Notes: generated from the letters alone by a model not told the origin. Positions 46,401 to 57,427 are shown, counted from the first letter of the stretch. The stretch is 64,000 bases of DNA from Caprella mutica (GCA_947561585.1 CANNZV010001453.1:62001-126000), one strand, 5' to 3'. Program-made: numbers and translations.

Positions 46401-49400
46401 TACGCTTTTCAGAATAAGGATGTGCACTGAAGTCAACTTTGATAATTTTGAAGTTATCCATCATGAGTTAGGACATATCCAGTATTTCATGCAGTATGCC
46501 CATCTACCGTATGTCTACAGGTGCGATTGAAAATGAAAAATACGCTTTGAGTATTGACACATGCACTGTCAGAAAATTAGAACTATTCATGAATATTTAA
46601 ATAAGCCAATCTAGGAAATTATCCAACGTCAATTTACTCTGATTTTTAACAGACAGGGAGCTAATGACGGTTTCCATGAGGCAGTTGGAGAGCTGATGAG
46701 TATGCCTATGTCAACAGTGAAACACCTCACAAAGAAAGGATTAATGCCTCCCGGCAAGAAAGAATTCAGTAAAGGTAATGGAATATACAGAACCATAATT
46801 TTTTTTATTATAACACTTATAGTCCTATAGATGGAACATTACATATTCAATGTAAGTACATATAAAGCATCTCCTTTAAAAAATTGAAGTTGAATAACTT
46901 AGAAAAATATGTTTGACTAAACTCAATAAGCAGAAATGCGATTTGTTCAAAAATCAAAATATGTGATCTATATTGATACAAGTTTTAGCAGCCGTCAATA
47001 TTTAAGTTCGAAATTTACATTGCATGAAAGCGTGTATTAATGTTGTCGTCCTGTTCTTCCTACTATTCAGAATACACCATCAATTTTCTGTTGCGAACTG
47101 CTCTCAAAACTGTTGTTACTTTCCCATTCCATTACGTGAATGATCTGTGGCGGTGGCAGGCATTTAGAGGTGATGTCCCTGAAGAGGAATGGAACAGCCA
47201 CTACTGGAAACTGAAGTCAGTGCACAGAGTTCCCTCATAGAATCAATCAATGCAATCAGAGTTCATTGATACTTTAACTTAAATAAAAATTTAATGTCAA
47301 TTTCCGAGTAATATTTCAATTCAAATATAATTCACTAGATTGCAGCAAGAGCCCAGTGCAACTTTTTTAAACTTAGACTAAAATTTAAAGAAAATTATTT
47401 GGGAACATCTATAGTAGAATAAAATTGAATAATTTTATTAAAACATAGTTAAATTAAATAATTACGCCATAGAGCAGTGAAAACGTCATGCTCAGTATGT
47501 ATGTTTGTCGCGTTTGTGTTCATAATATTTGTCACTAAATTTGTACCAACGCCATCTAGCGGTAAAACTGATTAATTATCCATTTCTTTAAGATCTAATT
47601 TCTTAGCAGTTTCATTATATTGAGTTACATAATTTCTAGAATGTGTACAAATAAGTTATTTCTATTAGTTATAATGTTATAAAAAAGTAACACTCTGCCA
47701 TTAAGTAGATTGATGGATTATCAATTTCAGGAAGAAATATTTAGGAGTGGCTCCCCCTGTTGAGAGAACCGAAGAGCACCTGGATATCTTCAGCATATTT
47801 CACGTAGTGAATGACTTCGATATGATCAGATATTTTGTTAGAACAATTCTACAGTTCCAAGTAAGAAAATTATTCCATCTTCTGATGTACAGATTATACT
47901 TTCTTTTGTCATTTGACCTTGCATTTTCTGTTTAGTGAAATATTTAAAACAAATATTTAGAAATTAGGTGGAAGTCTTCGATCAGTTTATGTCTAATATC
48001 AAGTTTATTTTTATAGTAAGTTTATAATTACGTCATTCGTGCGAATGACTTTTATCAAAACTTTTGTGTGAAGAATTATATTGATTTTATACTTTAGAGT
48101 TCATTAATTATTCCACAAGTCAATTTTTGACAAATAGCTGGTCGAATTATGGAATGATAATTGCAAAGGAGCTATGCCGCTAATAATTGTATCTCTTCAT
48201 GCAAGATGAACGAATTTGTTCGGAATTTTAATACATGAGACATATTTATTCAAAACTAATATCATATACCTACTAATCTCATTTTATTTTGGAAATTACC
48301 TCTAACTTTTTTGTTGTTAGTTTGCTGAGACTTTGTGCGAGACTTCAGGACACGTTGGGAATCCTCATGATTGTGATTTCTCAGGCTCAAAAGCTGCTGG
48401 AGACAAACTAGCGTGAGTTGTTCATACTCTTTTAGGGAATGTCATTTGAAGTCACAAAAGAATAATATATAAGATGAATCACTAGGCTGTAGATCTGTAT
48501 CTGACTGAGATTGTAGTCATTAAAGATTAAGAAGACAAGGGGTAAGTTACCGTAAGTACTCGTACTAGTACTCTTAGCAATCTCTCTCACTTCACCACGC
48601 TTATAGCTATTCTATATCTGTAAACAAACTAGAAATAATGAGAATAATTATCTATTTCAAAAGTTTATATAACAGATGCAAATTCAATATATTCACCTGA
48701 GCAAACTGAGACAGTAATTAACAGTACACCTGCAGAGACAGTAATTAGATAGTAATTATAGCACCTGCCTATGTTTCAATGAAGCTGATTTGGATTCTGT
48801 TACAAACTCAGTGAAGAATGGTCTACAAAGTGCAAATTTTTATATTGTATTTTTCTTATTTTGTTACACCGAGTTACCAATTATTGTGTATCATGAGTTT
48901 CAATACAAATGTAATACCTATGTAGGTAGTGTGAAAATCTTGAGCGTCTAAATGTTAAAATAAGTGTTTACTAAAACTTACCACAGCTACCTATTTAAAA
49001 GAAACTAGCAATTACTGCCTACTGGCCTCCATAGATAGAGTTTTATTATAACACAGTGTTTCACTCTTCTGCAATTGTTTCCAACATGTTGGAAACACAA
49101 GACTTCCATAGTTTCTGCATCACAAGATTACCAAGAGTTGCAAAATTCTGCAACACTGAACAAAGTTTGGTAGAGTTTCTTTAAAAGTTGTACCATACCA
49201 AAGTCAAAAAACGCATAGTGCTCAATCTTGTTCCCTATACATGTATATCAGTGTTTGAAGTAGCAAAAATGTTTATCAGCATCACATATATCTTTAGATT
49301 TTTTTGTAAATTATTGAGTAATTTGAAAGTTTTCTATTCTTTTATTCAATTGTGTTATTCCAGTGCAATGCTCTCTCTTGGAGCTTCTCGTCCCTGGCCC

Positions 49401-49529
49401 GATGCGATGGAACAACTTACAGGAACGAGACACTTAGACGCAGAATCTCTTCGTAACTATTTTGCACCTCTTGAGGAGTGGCTCAGAGAGTACCTGATTG
49501 AACACGGAGAGACTCCGGGATGGGAGTAG
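40410..49529 (+). CDS. Secreted M2 metallopeptidase (ACE family, ACE2-like pocket), 15 exons, frameshift in exon 7
   Basis: Exons: 40410-40495, 40916-41030, 41932-42171, 45060-45167, 45251-45343, 45527-45643, 45806-45862, 45967-46111, 46188-46297, 46413-46520, 46653-46774, 47071-47215, 47731-47860, 48321-48412 and 49364-49529. Exon 1 starts ATG and encodes a hydrophobic signal peptide ([18 protein letters not shown]). The spliced length is 1834 nt, one base too long; without one base in exon 7 it gives 610 residues, the size of a single-domain insect ACE. Zinc ligands are HELGH (46462-46476) and the Glu of GFHEAVGE (exon 11). VVCHGTAW, the His of SIFHV and the Tyr of MIRYF complete the active site. 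The family are zinc dipeptidyl-carboxypeptidases or carboxypeptidases that trim secreted peptides. DMWGRFW puts Arg where classical ACE has Gln, as in ACE2, arguing for carboxypeptidase use. Glycosylation sequons include NVT, NIT and NYT. There is no C-terminal membrane anchor, so it is probably soluble. Confidence 0.9.
41031..41931. other. Intron 2 of the M2 peptidase gene
   Basis: GT-AG intron, AT-rich. I see no element or gene in it. Confidence 0.7.
42735..43022. repeat. 21-bp AT tandem repeat
   Basis: About 13 imperfect copies of a unit like ATCATTTGATAATTTTTTGAA in intron 3. Variation is mostly in the T and A run lengths. Confidence 0.88.
43036..43637 (-). mobile_element. TTAA-target MITE, 594 bp, copy A
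   Basis: Ends AGGTCCGCTCC (43040) and GGAGAGGACCT (ending 43633), with TTAA on both sides. It is the reverse orientation of the copy at 50416-51005. The flanking TTAA is piggyBac-like. No coding capacity. Confidence 0.85.
43990..44334 (+). mobile_element. TTAA-target MITE, partial copy B, inverted to copy A
   Basis: Its right half (about 44050-44330, ending GGAGGGGACCT then TTAA) is the inverse of 43040-43310 in copy A, so the pair can form a stem of about 280 bp. Its left end is missing or displaced. Confidence 0.75.
44335..45013 (-). mobile_element. Mariner fragment, same family as 27451-29358
   Basis: Inverse of the left half of the mariner at 27453. The terminus CCACCCTG (ending 45011) is followed by TA. 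The reverse strand at about 44380-44460 matches the transposase N-terminal region, including AACAAAAAG and ACATGAAAACAT. It abuts MITE copy B at the TTAA and is truncated there. Confidence 0.8.
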
Positions 49530-49554
49530 TCATAGGTACTGAAGACACCTACTG

Positions 49555-49560
49555 AATAAA
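49555..49560 (+). terminator. Poly(A) signal of the M2 peptidase gene
   Basis: AATAAA 26 bp downstream of the TAG stop. It is the first canonical signal after the coding region. Confidence 0.6.
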
Positions 49561-50415
49561 TTAATGACACTTTTCTTGAAATGTGATGCACAAGTGAATT
49601 ATTTATGTATGTAACTATATCACAATGAGTGAAAACTAAAGTAAATATTCAAGTCTCTAATCAATGATGTGATTGAACCTATATTTTGGTTCATTTCAGT
49701 ATCCTAACCTATGTAGGATTTATCATGCACACAGGCATAAAGGAATAGAAAAATGTTTTTTTTTTCGCCAAAGGCTACGAATTCTTTAGATAGTTTAACC
49801 AACTGCCGTCTTTGTTGGGAGAAATGATTTTGGATTTGGATCCAAATTTCGGATTTGGATCCAGAACTAATATAACTTGGATTAGGAATTATAAGTTTGT
49901 TATTTTCACAACATTTTCAGCATTAGTTGCAATATTGTAGGTTAGTTCTAAGGTTACGTATTTGCTATTTTAGATAAGAGTTCTTAGATTTCTATTCTGA
50001 TAGGGTTTAATTTCTATCTTGTATTCATTATATTTTTCATCTGATTGTGGAGTAGTCTGGTGCTTGACTGCTTGTGTGTCATTCCTGCCATTTCGTGGTA
50101 ATTGTAGGGTACTGTATTTAAAAAGTTCCGTTCTTCATTTTACATGCAAATTCACTGATGAAAATAAAAGTGGTTGAACAGACTATATCCCTTTAATGCT
50201 CAGTTTTCACTTATTCTATAGTCTAACAAATAGATAGTTTTTGAAGTAGAAACCACTCTTGAGAAAGGATAATACTAATACAGTTAGGTTGCTTCTCCTG
50301 TTCATTATATAGTTTTACTGTAGGTAATCTAACGACACAAACATTATCAGATTGTTTCACTATCTTCTGAAAAACTAAATGAAGACATATACGTATATGA
50401 TATATTATAAAACCA
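49561..50415. other. Intergenic, no gene seen
   Basis: AT-rich. A short direct repeat of GGATTTGGATCCA occurs at about 49833-49864. No gene recognised. Confidence 0.55.
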
Positions 50416-51005
50416 TTAAAGGTCCTCTCCAGGCTCCGGGAAATAAATGAGTTTATTACATAATGTTATGGAACTAAGGTCTACGATCATTATTCCGCAA
50501 ACTGCATACAATTCGGTTCAGCATATATTTTATTATTTGCTTTTAAAGTTTTTTAATACTCTGTGAGCAACAATAATTGGGCGAATCTCCAACCTGACGC
50601 TGAGAAAGAAGATTGTACACTCTTCGTTTTGATTTCAAATTTAGATTTTTAAACAAACAACGCGTAATGGCCTTCTTTTAAGATATTAATTGTTTCTAAA
50701 AGTATATGAACGATTCTATAATAAGTTTATCCAAATTTAAACCTTTAAACGAATAATAAATAGATTTATTAAACCAAATACCTAGTTGACAATCAAAACA
50801 AATGATGCACATTCTTTTTCTTCAGACTGAAAATTAGAAAGTCGGAAGTGAAGTAGGTTTTATAGAGTTTAGATTATAAAAATCTTTGAAAACATATAAA
50901 ATTAAAAATATGCTATCAAATTTATGGGGTTTGCTGTAAAATGATAAGAAACATTAACCTCGTTGAATTAAGCAATAAAAAAATTTGATTGGAGGGGACC
51001 TTTAA
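50416..51005 (+). mobile_element. TTAA-target MITE, complete copy (582 bp)
   Basis: Insert 50420-51001 with ends AGGTCCTCTCC and GGAGGGGACCT, flanked by TTAA (50416-50419 and 51002-51005). It is full length and aligns end to end with copy A in the peptidase intron, differing by substitutions and small indels. Confidence 0.9.
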
Positions 51006-53286
51006 GCAACAAAATGATTTGACATCAGCATTGCTGAAGTAACACCTTATACCTATAGGGAACATATTTTGATAAACTTTCATTTTCTTTTCATATTGAA
51101 AATATTTAACTATTACATAAAATGAAGCAAAAGAACTTGCAATTATTGATCATATCAATTTTTTGTTGTACAAATGTTTTAGCTGAAACGAGTTATTTGT
51201 GTGGATATATTAAGTGAATTAACAATAATCATGCCGGATAACTTTTCACTGAAATTATATGTAGATTTGACTAATATCCATCTGAATAATAGTCAATAAA
51301 AGTGTACTTTATTGCTTGCAGAAGAACTTTTCGTTTTGTCAATTTAAAAGGAACTACAAATAAATTCACACATTTTAATGTTATGTAAAGGTAAATTTGG
51401 ATCTTTTCTGAAATCGACCAACCACTTCAAACTAAAAAAAATATCTGTACCTATGTATGATAACAATTTCACAGAGTATTAACATAAGTTATTCATAAAT
51501 AACCATATTATTTATTTTCCAAGCATTTATAAGAACCATGTCATCGTTAAATGGATAGTAAAGTCAAAATCAAACAATGCTCTTCAATTTTTTAAAAGTT
51601 CATATAAAAAGAATATTATCAAAATGATATTTACACAAATAACTGTGTAAATATCATTGGCATCATATATACAGATTTTTTTTCCTATATTTTGAAGTAT
51701 TTGGTCGATTTCAGAAAATATCCGTTAATTTATTCAAACATAAATTATTAAATTTCTAATATTTATTCGTAACTTTTTTTGCCTAAAAATTAACATTCAT
51801 ATTTTGATATTATATTTATATTCTTTGTTAAGGAGATAGATATTCATGTTCGGCCTAACTTTATATAAGTGTTATTTTCTTTTTATACAGTTTTTGTGTG
51901 AAGTTGAATATTCTTCAAAAATAAAATTTCTTTGTACCAAACATATTAAAGATCAATAACTAAAAATTTCCTGCTTTTTTTTATGAAACCAAAATAATAA
52001 AACCTGTGGGGTATTCATCTCAGTGTGTATTTTTTTAGGTACACGTACGAGAACCATTTTATAATATCTACAAGGTTCACAAATTAAGATTCTATTTAGA
52101 CATGCGAAAATAGTAAACTGTTAAGAAATCATTATAGATACACCCTTAGGTAGAAAAATGTATCTTCGATCATTTTTTCATAATTTTCAAATTTCACGTT
52201 TCGAAACTGAATTTCTAATTTTTGCATCAGTGTGATAATATCGGAAATATATAATAAGATATAGTCCAGTTAAAAATATACTTTTGCTAAAACATATCAT
52301 TAAAAAATTACATGGATTTTGAAAAGGAGATGTAGCTGATAATTAAAAAATGGCAATCTAACTAGCATTGTATTAAGAGTTCTAATATTTACAAACTTTA
52401 ACTGCAACCGTTTATAGAAAGATAGAACGTAAAAACGTATAGAATGTATGTAGGTATATCTTATTATATTACACATTATTTTAGCTTTCTATTTGTTGCT
52501 CATATTCCACCTGTTCATGAAAAATTTAACCAAAGATTGAATGTATGACGTACAGTGCACGTCTGTAAAATTCATTGAGTCTTCATTTTTCACTAAAATC
52601 TTGCCGCGTAAATTCTAAGGTCTGTTTTAGGGCTCGTTCCTGAATTTTTCGAGGTCTGTTGTTAGCAAATTTTTCTTAAATTTGTGCATTTCAAGTGTAA
52701 ATAGGATATTATTATTGAAAGCATACGTCTTTGGTACGGTAAGGGACTAACAGAATGTACTTTCTTCAGATCCTAGGAGCCTGATGCAACAGATAAACGA
52801 TGTCACTTAGATATGGTACTAGGTACCTAAGTATGGGTCACTGCAAAACATTGTCCCAAAATTGTTAAAACATTCACTCAACATTGTAAGTTAGGTAGCT
52901 AATCAATTACCTAATTTTGAATTAGAGGTTAGTTCTTGCTACCTAGTAGCTATAGGTAGGTATTATTTTTGCGATATTTTCACTAGCTAGTAACTAACTA
53001 CATACCTACCTATCAGTGATATCACCCTAGCGTGATGTGTTTAAATTGATACCTATGATGGGGAAGGTTAACGATGAATCCAGGTCATCACTTTAAGATA
53101 TAGCTATTTATAAAGGTAGATTTGATTCTTACTCAGACTCTCAGGTCCTAAATAAAGTGTCCAATGTTATGAATTTATGAAATGTCCATAAGATTTTCAA
53201 TGTTATGGACCATAACATTAAACATTGCTGTAGGTAGGCTAGATTCCGCTAGAAGATATTAAAAATACCTAGGTAATTAGAATTTT
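51006..53286. other. AT-rich intergenic with one small foldback
   Basis: No gene seen. An inverted repeat pairs about 51405-51450 (TTCTGAAATCGACCAA) with about 51690-51725 (TTGGTCGATTTCAGAA). At its centre lies a perfect 14-bp hairpin, 51624-51637 with 51644-51657 (ATGATATTTACACA). The rest is unremarkable. Confidence 0.55.
51405..51725. mobile_element. Small foldback MITE
   Basis: Inverted arms TTTCTGAAATCGACCAA and TTGGTCGATTTCAGAAA lie about 300 bp apart, with a perfect 14-bp hairpin in the middle. No target duplication identified. Confidence 0.55.
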
Positions 53287-53519
53287 ATGTCTCATAAACT
53301 CTCCATTTGTCTCTCCACTTCTCTACTAATATAACCAAGTTTCTCTCCAGTCTCCAGAATGATCAAATTACAATAAATTCTCTCTAAAATAACATTGTAG
53401 CATAGGAAAAAAAATTGATTATTTTCGCCATTTGTAATTGAAGGGCTCAGAATAATTGTCACTAACTCGTCATTAAAATGGCGAGTTTGGATATGCTTTT
53501 TTACCTGGCTAGGTAGGCT
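53287..53519 (+). repeat. Direct repeat of about 230 bp, copy 1
   Basis: Matches 56710-56933 in the same orientation (shared CTCATAAATTCTCCATTTG, AATGATCAAATTA and ATTGAAGGGCTCA). Both copies are followed by a CCAGTCTG-type MITE, so a larger block was duplicated, or an element ends here. Confidence 0.75.
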
Positions 53520-53524
53520 ATGCC

Positions 53525-53796
53525 GCTAAGGCCCATGTTTTAATGTATGGACAAAGTCGCCAGTATATTGGCGACTTTTGAGGTGTTAAACAAGTTGAAA
53601 AACATGTAAATAACAAGTAAATCAATCTCAAGAGATGCAAATGCATCACAAATTAAGCATAATGATGTTTCCAAGTGTAAAATCTTCACAAGAAAGTCAA
53701 ATTTCTCCTTTAAAGTATCTTAAATGTGGCGAGCTGGATCCAATTTCACACTAAACTGGCGACTTTCCTGCCACACTTTGAAACATGGGCTAAGGC
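53525..53796. mobile_element. hAT-type MITE (CCATGTTT ends), copy 1
   Basis: Insert 53533-53788 (256 bp) with ends CCATGTTTTAATGTATGG and CACACTTTGAAACATGG. It is flanked by perfect GCTAAGGC (53525-53532 and 53789-53796). It landed in the left target duplication of the larger MITE that starts at 53796. Contains GGCGACTTT/AAAGTCGCC inner repeats. Confidence 0.9.
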
Positions 53797-54342
53797 CAGT
53801 CTGTATTTGGTGCACAATATCCCACTGACTTTTTCAAGAAACTGAAAAAATCCACCATAAATTTTTAATAATTTGGCTGATCCACCATGTTTTAAAGTGT
53901 GGCAGGAAAGTCGCCAGTTTAGTGAGAAAATGGATCCAGGTCGCCACATTTAAGATACTTTAAAGGAGAAATTTGGCTTCCTAGTGAAGATATTACACTG
54001 GAAAACATCCTTATGCTTCATGTCTGATGCATGTGTATCTCTTGAGATAATTTTAGGAATAATTTACTTGTTATTTACAAGTTTTTCAACTTATTTAAAC
54101 CCCTCAAAAGTCGCCAATATACTGGCGACTTTGTCCATACTTTAAAACATGGCTGATCCACCAACATTTTCCTAATTTATCCACCAAAAATTAATGGTAA
54201 TATAGAAATAAATAGCAAAAATTTCACCATCTTTGCTAGATAGTAGAATAGAATATTATATTCAAAGAGGAACTCAGGAAAGTATTCCACTGAAATGTCG
54301 GAGGAATTTAGATTTACCATGAAATACAGTCTGGCGCTAAGG
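53796..54342. mobile_element. hAT-type MITE (CCAGTCTGTATTTGG ends)
   Basis: Ends CCAGTCTGTATTTGG (53796) and AAATACAGTCTGG (ending 54334). Target duplication CGCTAAGG lies at 53524-53531 (displaced by copy 1) and 54335-54342. It carries MITE copy 2 inside. Further copies or fragments are at about 55100-55324 (inverted), 56934-57286 and about 57287-57427. Confidence 0.85.
53877..54160. mobile_element. hAT-type MITE (CCATGTTT ends), copy 2
   Basis: Insert 53885-54152 (268 bp) with ends CCATGTTTTAAAGTGTGG and CCATACTTTAAAACATGG. It is flanked by perfect CTGATCCA (53877-53884 and 54153-54160). It lies inverted relative to copy 1, which makes a long palindrome over 53533-54152. The 67-codon ORF across the junction is incidental. 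Confidence 0.9.
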
Positions 54343-54754
54343 TAGCTACATCCTACATGTCAATGATGTCATCACAGTTGTGCGCAGACACTTGGCCGTA
54401 TGACACTTGGCTGAAGGACATTAGATGATCCCGCTGTAAGACAATTGGCCGAAAGTAGATTTTGTGTAAATATGGCTGAAAGACTTTAAGGTCGCTGTAA
54501 GACAATTGGCCGACAGTAGATTTTGTGTAAATATGGCGAAAAACTTTAAGGTATTCAATGTAAACATTGAATCCATACTAGTAATTGCAGCCCCAGGCTC
54601 CCAGCCTCCATTTAATTTAATATTATTTTTATTTTCATGGAATTTTAAAGATTTTTTGTTTAAAGGAAATTAAATTTTAATATGTGCATACCAGTCCACT
54701 CTGGAAAATACCTTAGGCTAACAGATGAATTTTAGAGGCTATATGCTGCCCATG

Positions 54755-54960
54755 TTACAGAGTGTGTCAGTTAAAGCCTATTAATTGGCTTAGATTTCAA
54801 AAGGTGAAAACTCAGATATGTCTAATTGTCTTAAAATTTTGAATTAATTCCTATATTCCCATGTTATTTTTGGTTTGAAATCTTCAAAAAGTGGGCCAAA
54901 TTGGCTTGACTCAGAATTTTTGTGAATTTCCAGCCTCTGAAACATGCTATGCTATAATGC
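54755..54960. mobile_element. MITE-like repeat, inverse copy of 15700-15905
   Basis: Shares AATTGGCTTGACTCAGAATTTTTGTGAA-like sequence with the inverse of the 15.7-kb copy. It lies inside the 54385-56322 element. Confidence 0.65.
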
Positions 54961-55099
54961 TACAGATTACACAGTTTATTAATTTATTACTGTATTTTAA
55001 GGTTTGCAAAACTCCAACAGAGCAATTAATCCATCAGAAAAGACCACTTTTTCAAGAGTGGATACCACTCTGTTAGACTTACTCAGTTACTGTTTGTAT

Positions 55100-55324
55100 T
55101 TCATGGTAAATTCCACTGACTTGTCAGCAGAAGTTTTTCCCCTTTCTAAATAATATTCTAGCTAAGTCTGGGAATTTTTAGCAATATATTCTTATGTTAC
55201 CATTAATTTTCGGTGAGTGAATTAGGAAAATGTTGGTGGATCACCAAAATTATTGGAAATTGTTTGTGGATTATTCAGCTTTTTGAAAAAGTCAGTGGGA
55301 TTTTGTGCACCAAATACAGACTGG
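55100..55324 (-). mobile_element. CCAGTCTG-type MITE, inverted copy
   Basis: Ends GCACCAAATACAGACTGG at 55324 and shows the family's inner words AAAAAGTCAGTGGGATTTTG and ATTCTTATGTTACCATTAAT. The left end is degenerate. Confidence 0.7.
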
Positions 55325-55494
55325 TAGTGCATAATGTGTATCCATATTACGAACTGCAGCCTCCGGTTAATTATTCAATATATGTTTTTTTCTATTTCCA
55401 TCGAATTTTAAGGTCATTTTATAGAAAGTAAAATCAATTTTAATGTGTACAAAATGCGTTCCCATATTACGAACTACACCATTACCATTTTAGC

Positions 55495-56065
55495 CTCAAA
55501 TTAAAAAAAGTCAAGTTCAAATTAAAAGATCAACTTCAAATTAAATAAGGTGTATTTCAATTTAAAATAGTTTTATTTCTAATAAAAATAACTCGAGTTG
55601 GTACAAATTGAAATTATTCCTATTTTATAGTGAAGATTAATTCAACCATCTGATAAATTTTTGAAATAATCTGAATATTCTACTGTATCCATTATACATG
55701 AACTTTTGACTGAATATATATATATATATTTAGACTTGTTATTAATAGGACGAATAGATACATGATGAAATATAACTTATTTTTTCCATTATTCAATATA
55801 TGTTGAAAACTTCCCATTTTTGAATTAACTTTATTTATTTCAGAATTGAGAGTTTAACAGTAAAAAAAAACAATATTTTGATTTGAAGTTGAACTCTCTC
55901 AATTTTAAGCTGACATGTTTTTAATTTGAAATAAAACTGTTTTAATTTAAAGTTCACTTTTTTGATTTGAACTTGGTTAATTTTAATTTGAAGTTTACTA
56001 ATCTAAATATGAAATTCCCTTCCTTTAATTTGAATTTACTAGTTTTTATTGGAACTTGACTTTTT
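55495..56065. repeat. AT-rich palindromic repeat block
   Basis: The left side iterates AAGTTCAAATTAAAA-like words and the right side iterates the inverse (TTTTAATTTGAAGTT). The block can therefore form a long imperfect stem. Confidence 0.65.
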
Positions 56066-56709
56066 ATAATGAAGCTAGAATGGTATTCAAGAATATACCT
56101 ATTGCTCAACAATTTGCATTCTTTAATAACCATGGATTTCATCGCAAATATGAGGGGTGGAAAAAAGCTTCTCTTCATACTTTTGAACTTGTTATTAATG
56201 GTTATTATGTTATTTAAAGTTATTATTTTTATTATATTAAATATTAGTACCATCCCATTTTCAAAATAAAGATATTTCGGCCAAATGTCCGTTCCGCCAA
56301 ATGACGTTTGGCCGAGTGTCTGTCAACCCATTACAGTTCTTTGAATGTCAATTGCCAGACTGCTGTCTGCCGAAACTGGTAAAGTTTTCTTACAGGAAAT
56401 TGAGGATAGTTTGTTTGGAAATTTTTAATTGATTAATTTTTTAATTGAAATTTACAATATTAAGCCAAAATGGGCTCTAGTTGCTCAGAATTTGGTGAAA
56501 TTTCGGCTTAAAATTGTTTGACTATTTGCATGCCCATTAAACATCATAAAACTGAACCGATTGTTCTGAAATTTGCTACGTATTCCTAGCTAGGTATGTA
56601 ATTTTTGAAAATTACCACACAGTCACTTTGTGTGACTCTTTGAGTCTTTTTCAATTTTGACATTACTTATAGAGAAAATGGATGTCTGTGAAATCCACTC
56701 CAAAGTAAA

Positions 56710-56933
56710 ATAGTATGGCTCATAAATTCTCCATTTGAATCTCCAGCTCTCTCCACAAATAACCAAATCTCTCCAAAATGATCAAATTATCTTATCATAA
56801 ATTCTCTCCAAAATAACATTATAACATATGTGAAAATTAGTTATTTCTCTCTATTTGCAATTGAAGGGCTCAAAATAACTGTCACAAACTTGCCATTTAA
56901 ATGACAAGTTTGGACATGCTTTATAGCCTGGAT
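56710..56933 (+). repeat. Direct repeat of about 230 bp, copy 2
   Basis: Second copy of 53287-53519, again leading straight into a CCAGTCTG-type MITE. Confidence 0.75.
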
Positions 56934-57427
56934 CCAGACTGTATTTGATGGTAAACTGCACCAACATGTCAGTGGAGTTTTTCCTCCTTTGAAAATAATA
57001 TTCTGGCAAAGTCTTACATATGTGGATTTTTAACTATTTATTCCTACATTACCCAATCTGTATAATTGTGTTTGTTGCACCAAAGTCCAAATCCCACTGA
57101 CATTTTAAAAAAGCTGAAAAAATCCACCAGCAATTTCCAATAATTTTGCTGATTCACCAACATTCCCTCCATTTAGGCTTTAGCTACCGAAAATTAATCG
57201 TAACATAGGAATAAATAGCTATAAATCCACCATACTGTTACAATACCTATTTTATTCAAACAAATTTACTATGAAATGCAGTCTGGTAAGTTACCATTAA
57301 CTTTTGGATGATAAATTTTGAAAATGTTGGTGGTTCAGCCAAATGATTGAAAGTTGTTGGTGGATTTTTTCATATTTTTGAAAAAGTCAGTTAGTTTTTG
57401 TGTACCAAATACAAATACAGACTTGTA
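56934..57427. mobile_element. CCAGACTG-type MITE copy plus adjacent inverted fragment
   Basis: A full copy runs from CCAGACTGTATTTG (56934) to ATGCAGTCTGG (57286). An inverted partial copy then ends in AAATACAGACTTG at about 57427. Noncoding. Confidence 0.7.

Larger units (their letters stand above)
54385..56322. mobile_element. Foldback element with CAGAC...GTCTG ends, 1.9 kb
   Basis: Ends CAGACACTTGGCCG and CGGCCGAGTGTCTG-like (the right end reads TTTGGCCGAGTGTCTG) with iterated GACATTTGGCCGAA-like words at both ends. Near the left end about 60 bp is tandemly duplicated (54432-54552). No target duplication is visible. The interior carries a palindromic AT-rich segment (55495-56065), a fragment of the 15.7-kb MITE and a CCAGTCTG MITE copy. 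No transposase. Confidence 0.65.

Noticed and set aside
47040..47240. A stand-alone 66-codon ORF
   Set aside because: Its central part is exon 12 of the M2 peptidase (47071-47215). The ORF ends are intron read-through.
49188..49529. A 113-codon ORF as an independent gene
   Set aside because: Only 49364-49529 is coding, as the last peptidase exon. The upstream part is intron with an in-phase acceptor at 49363.
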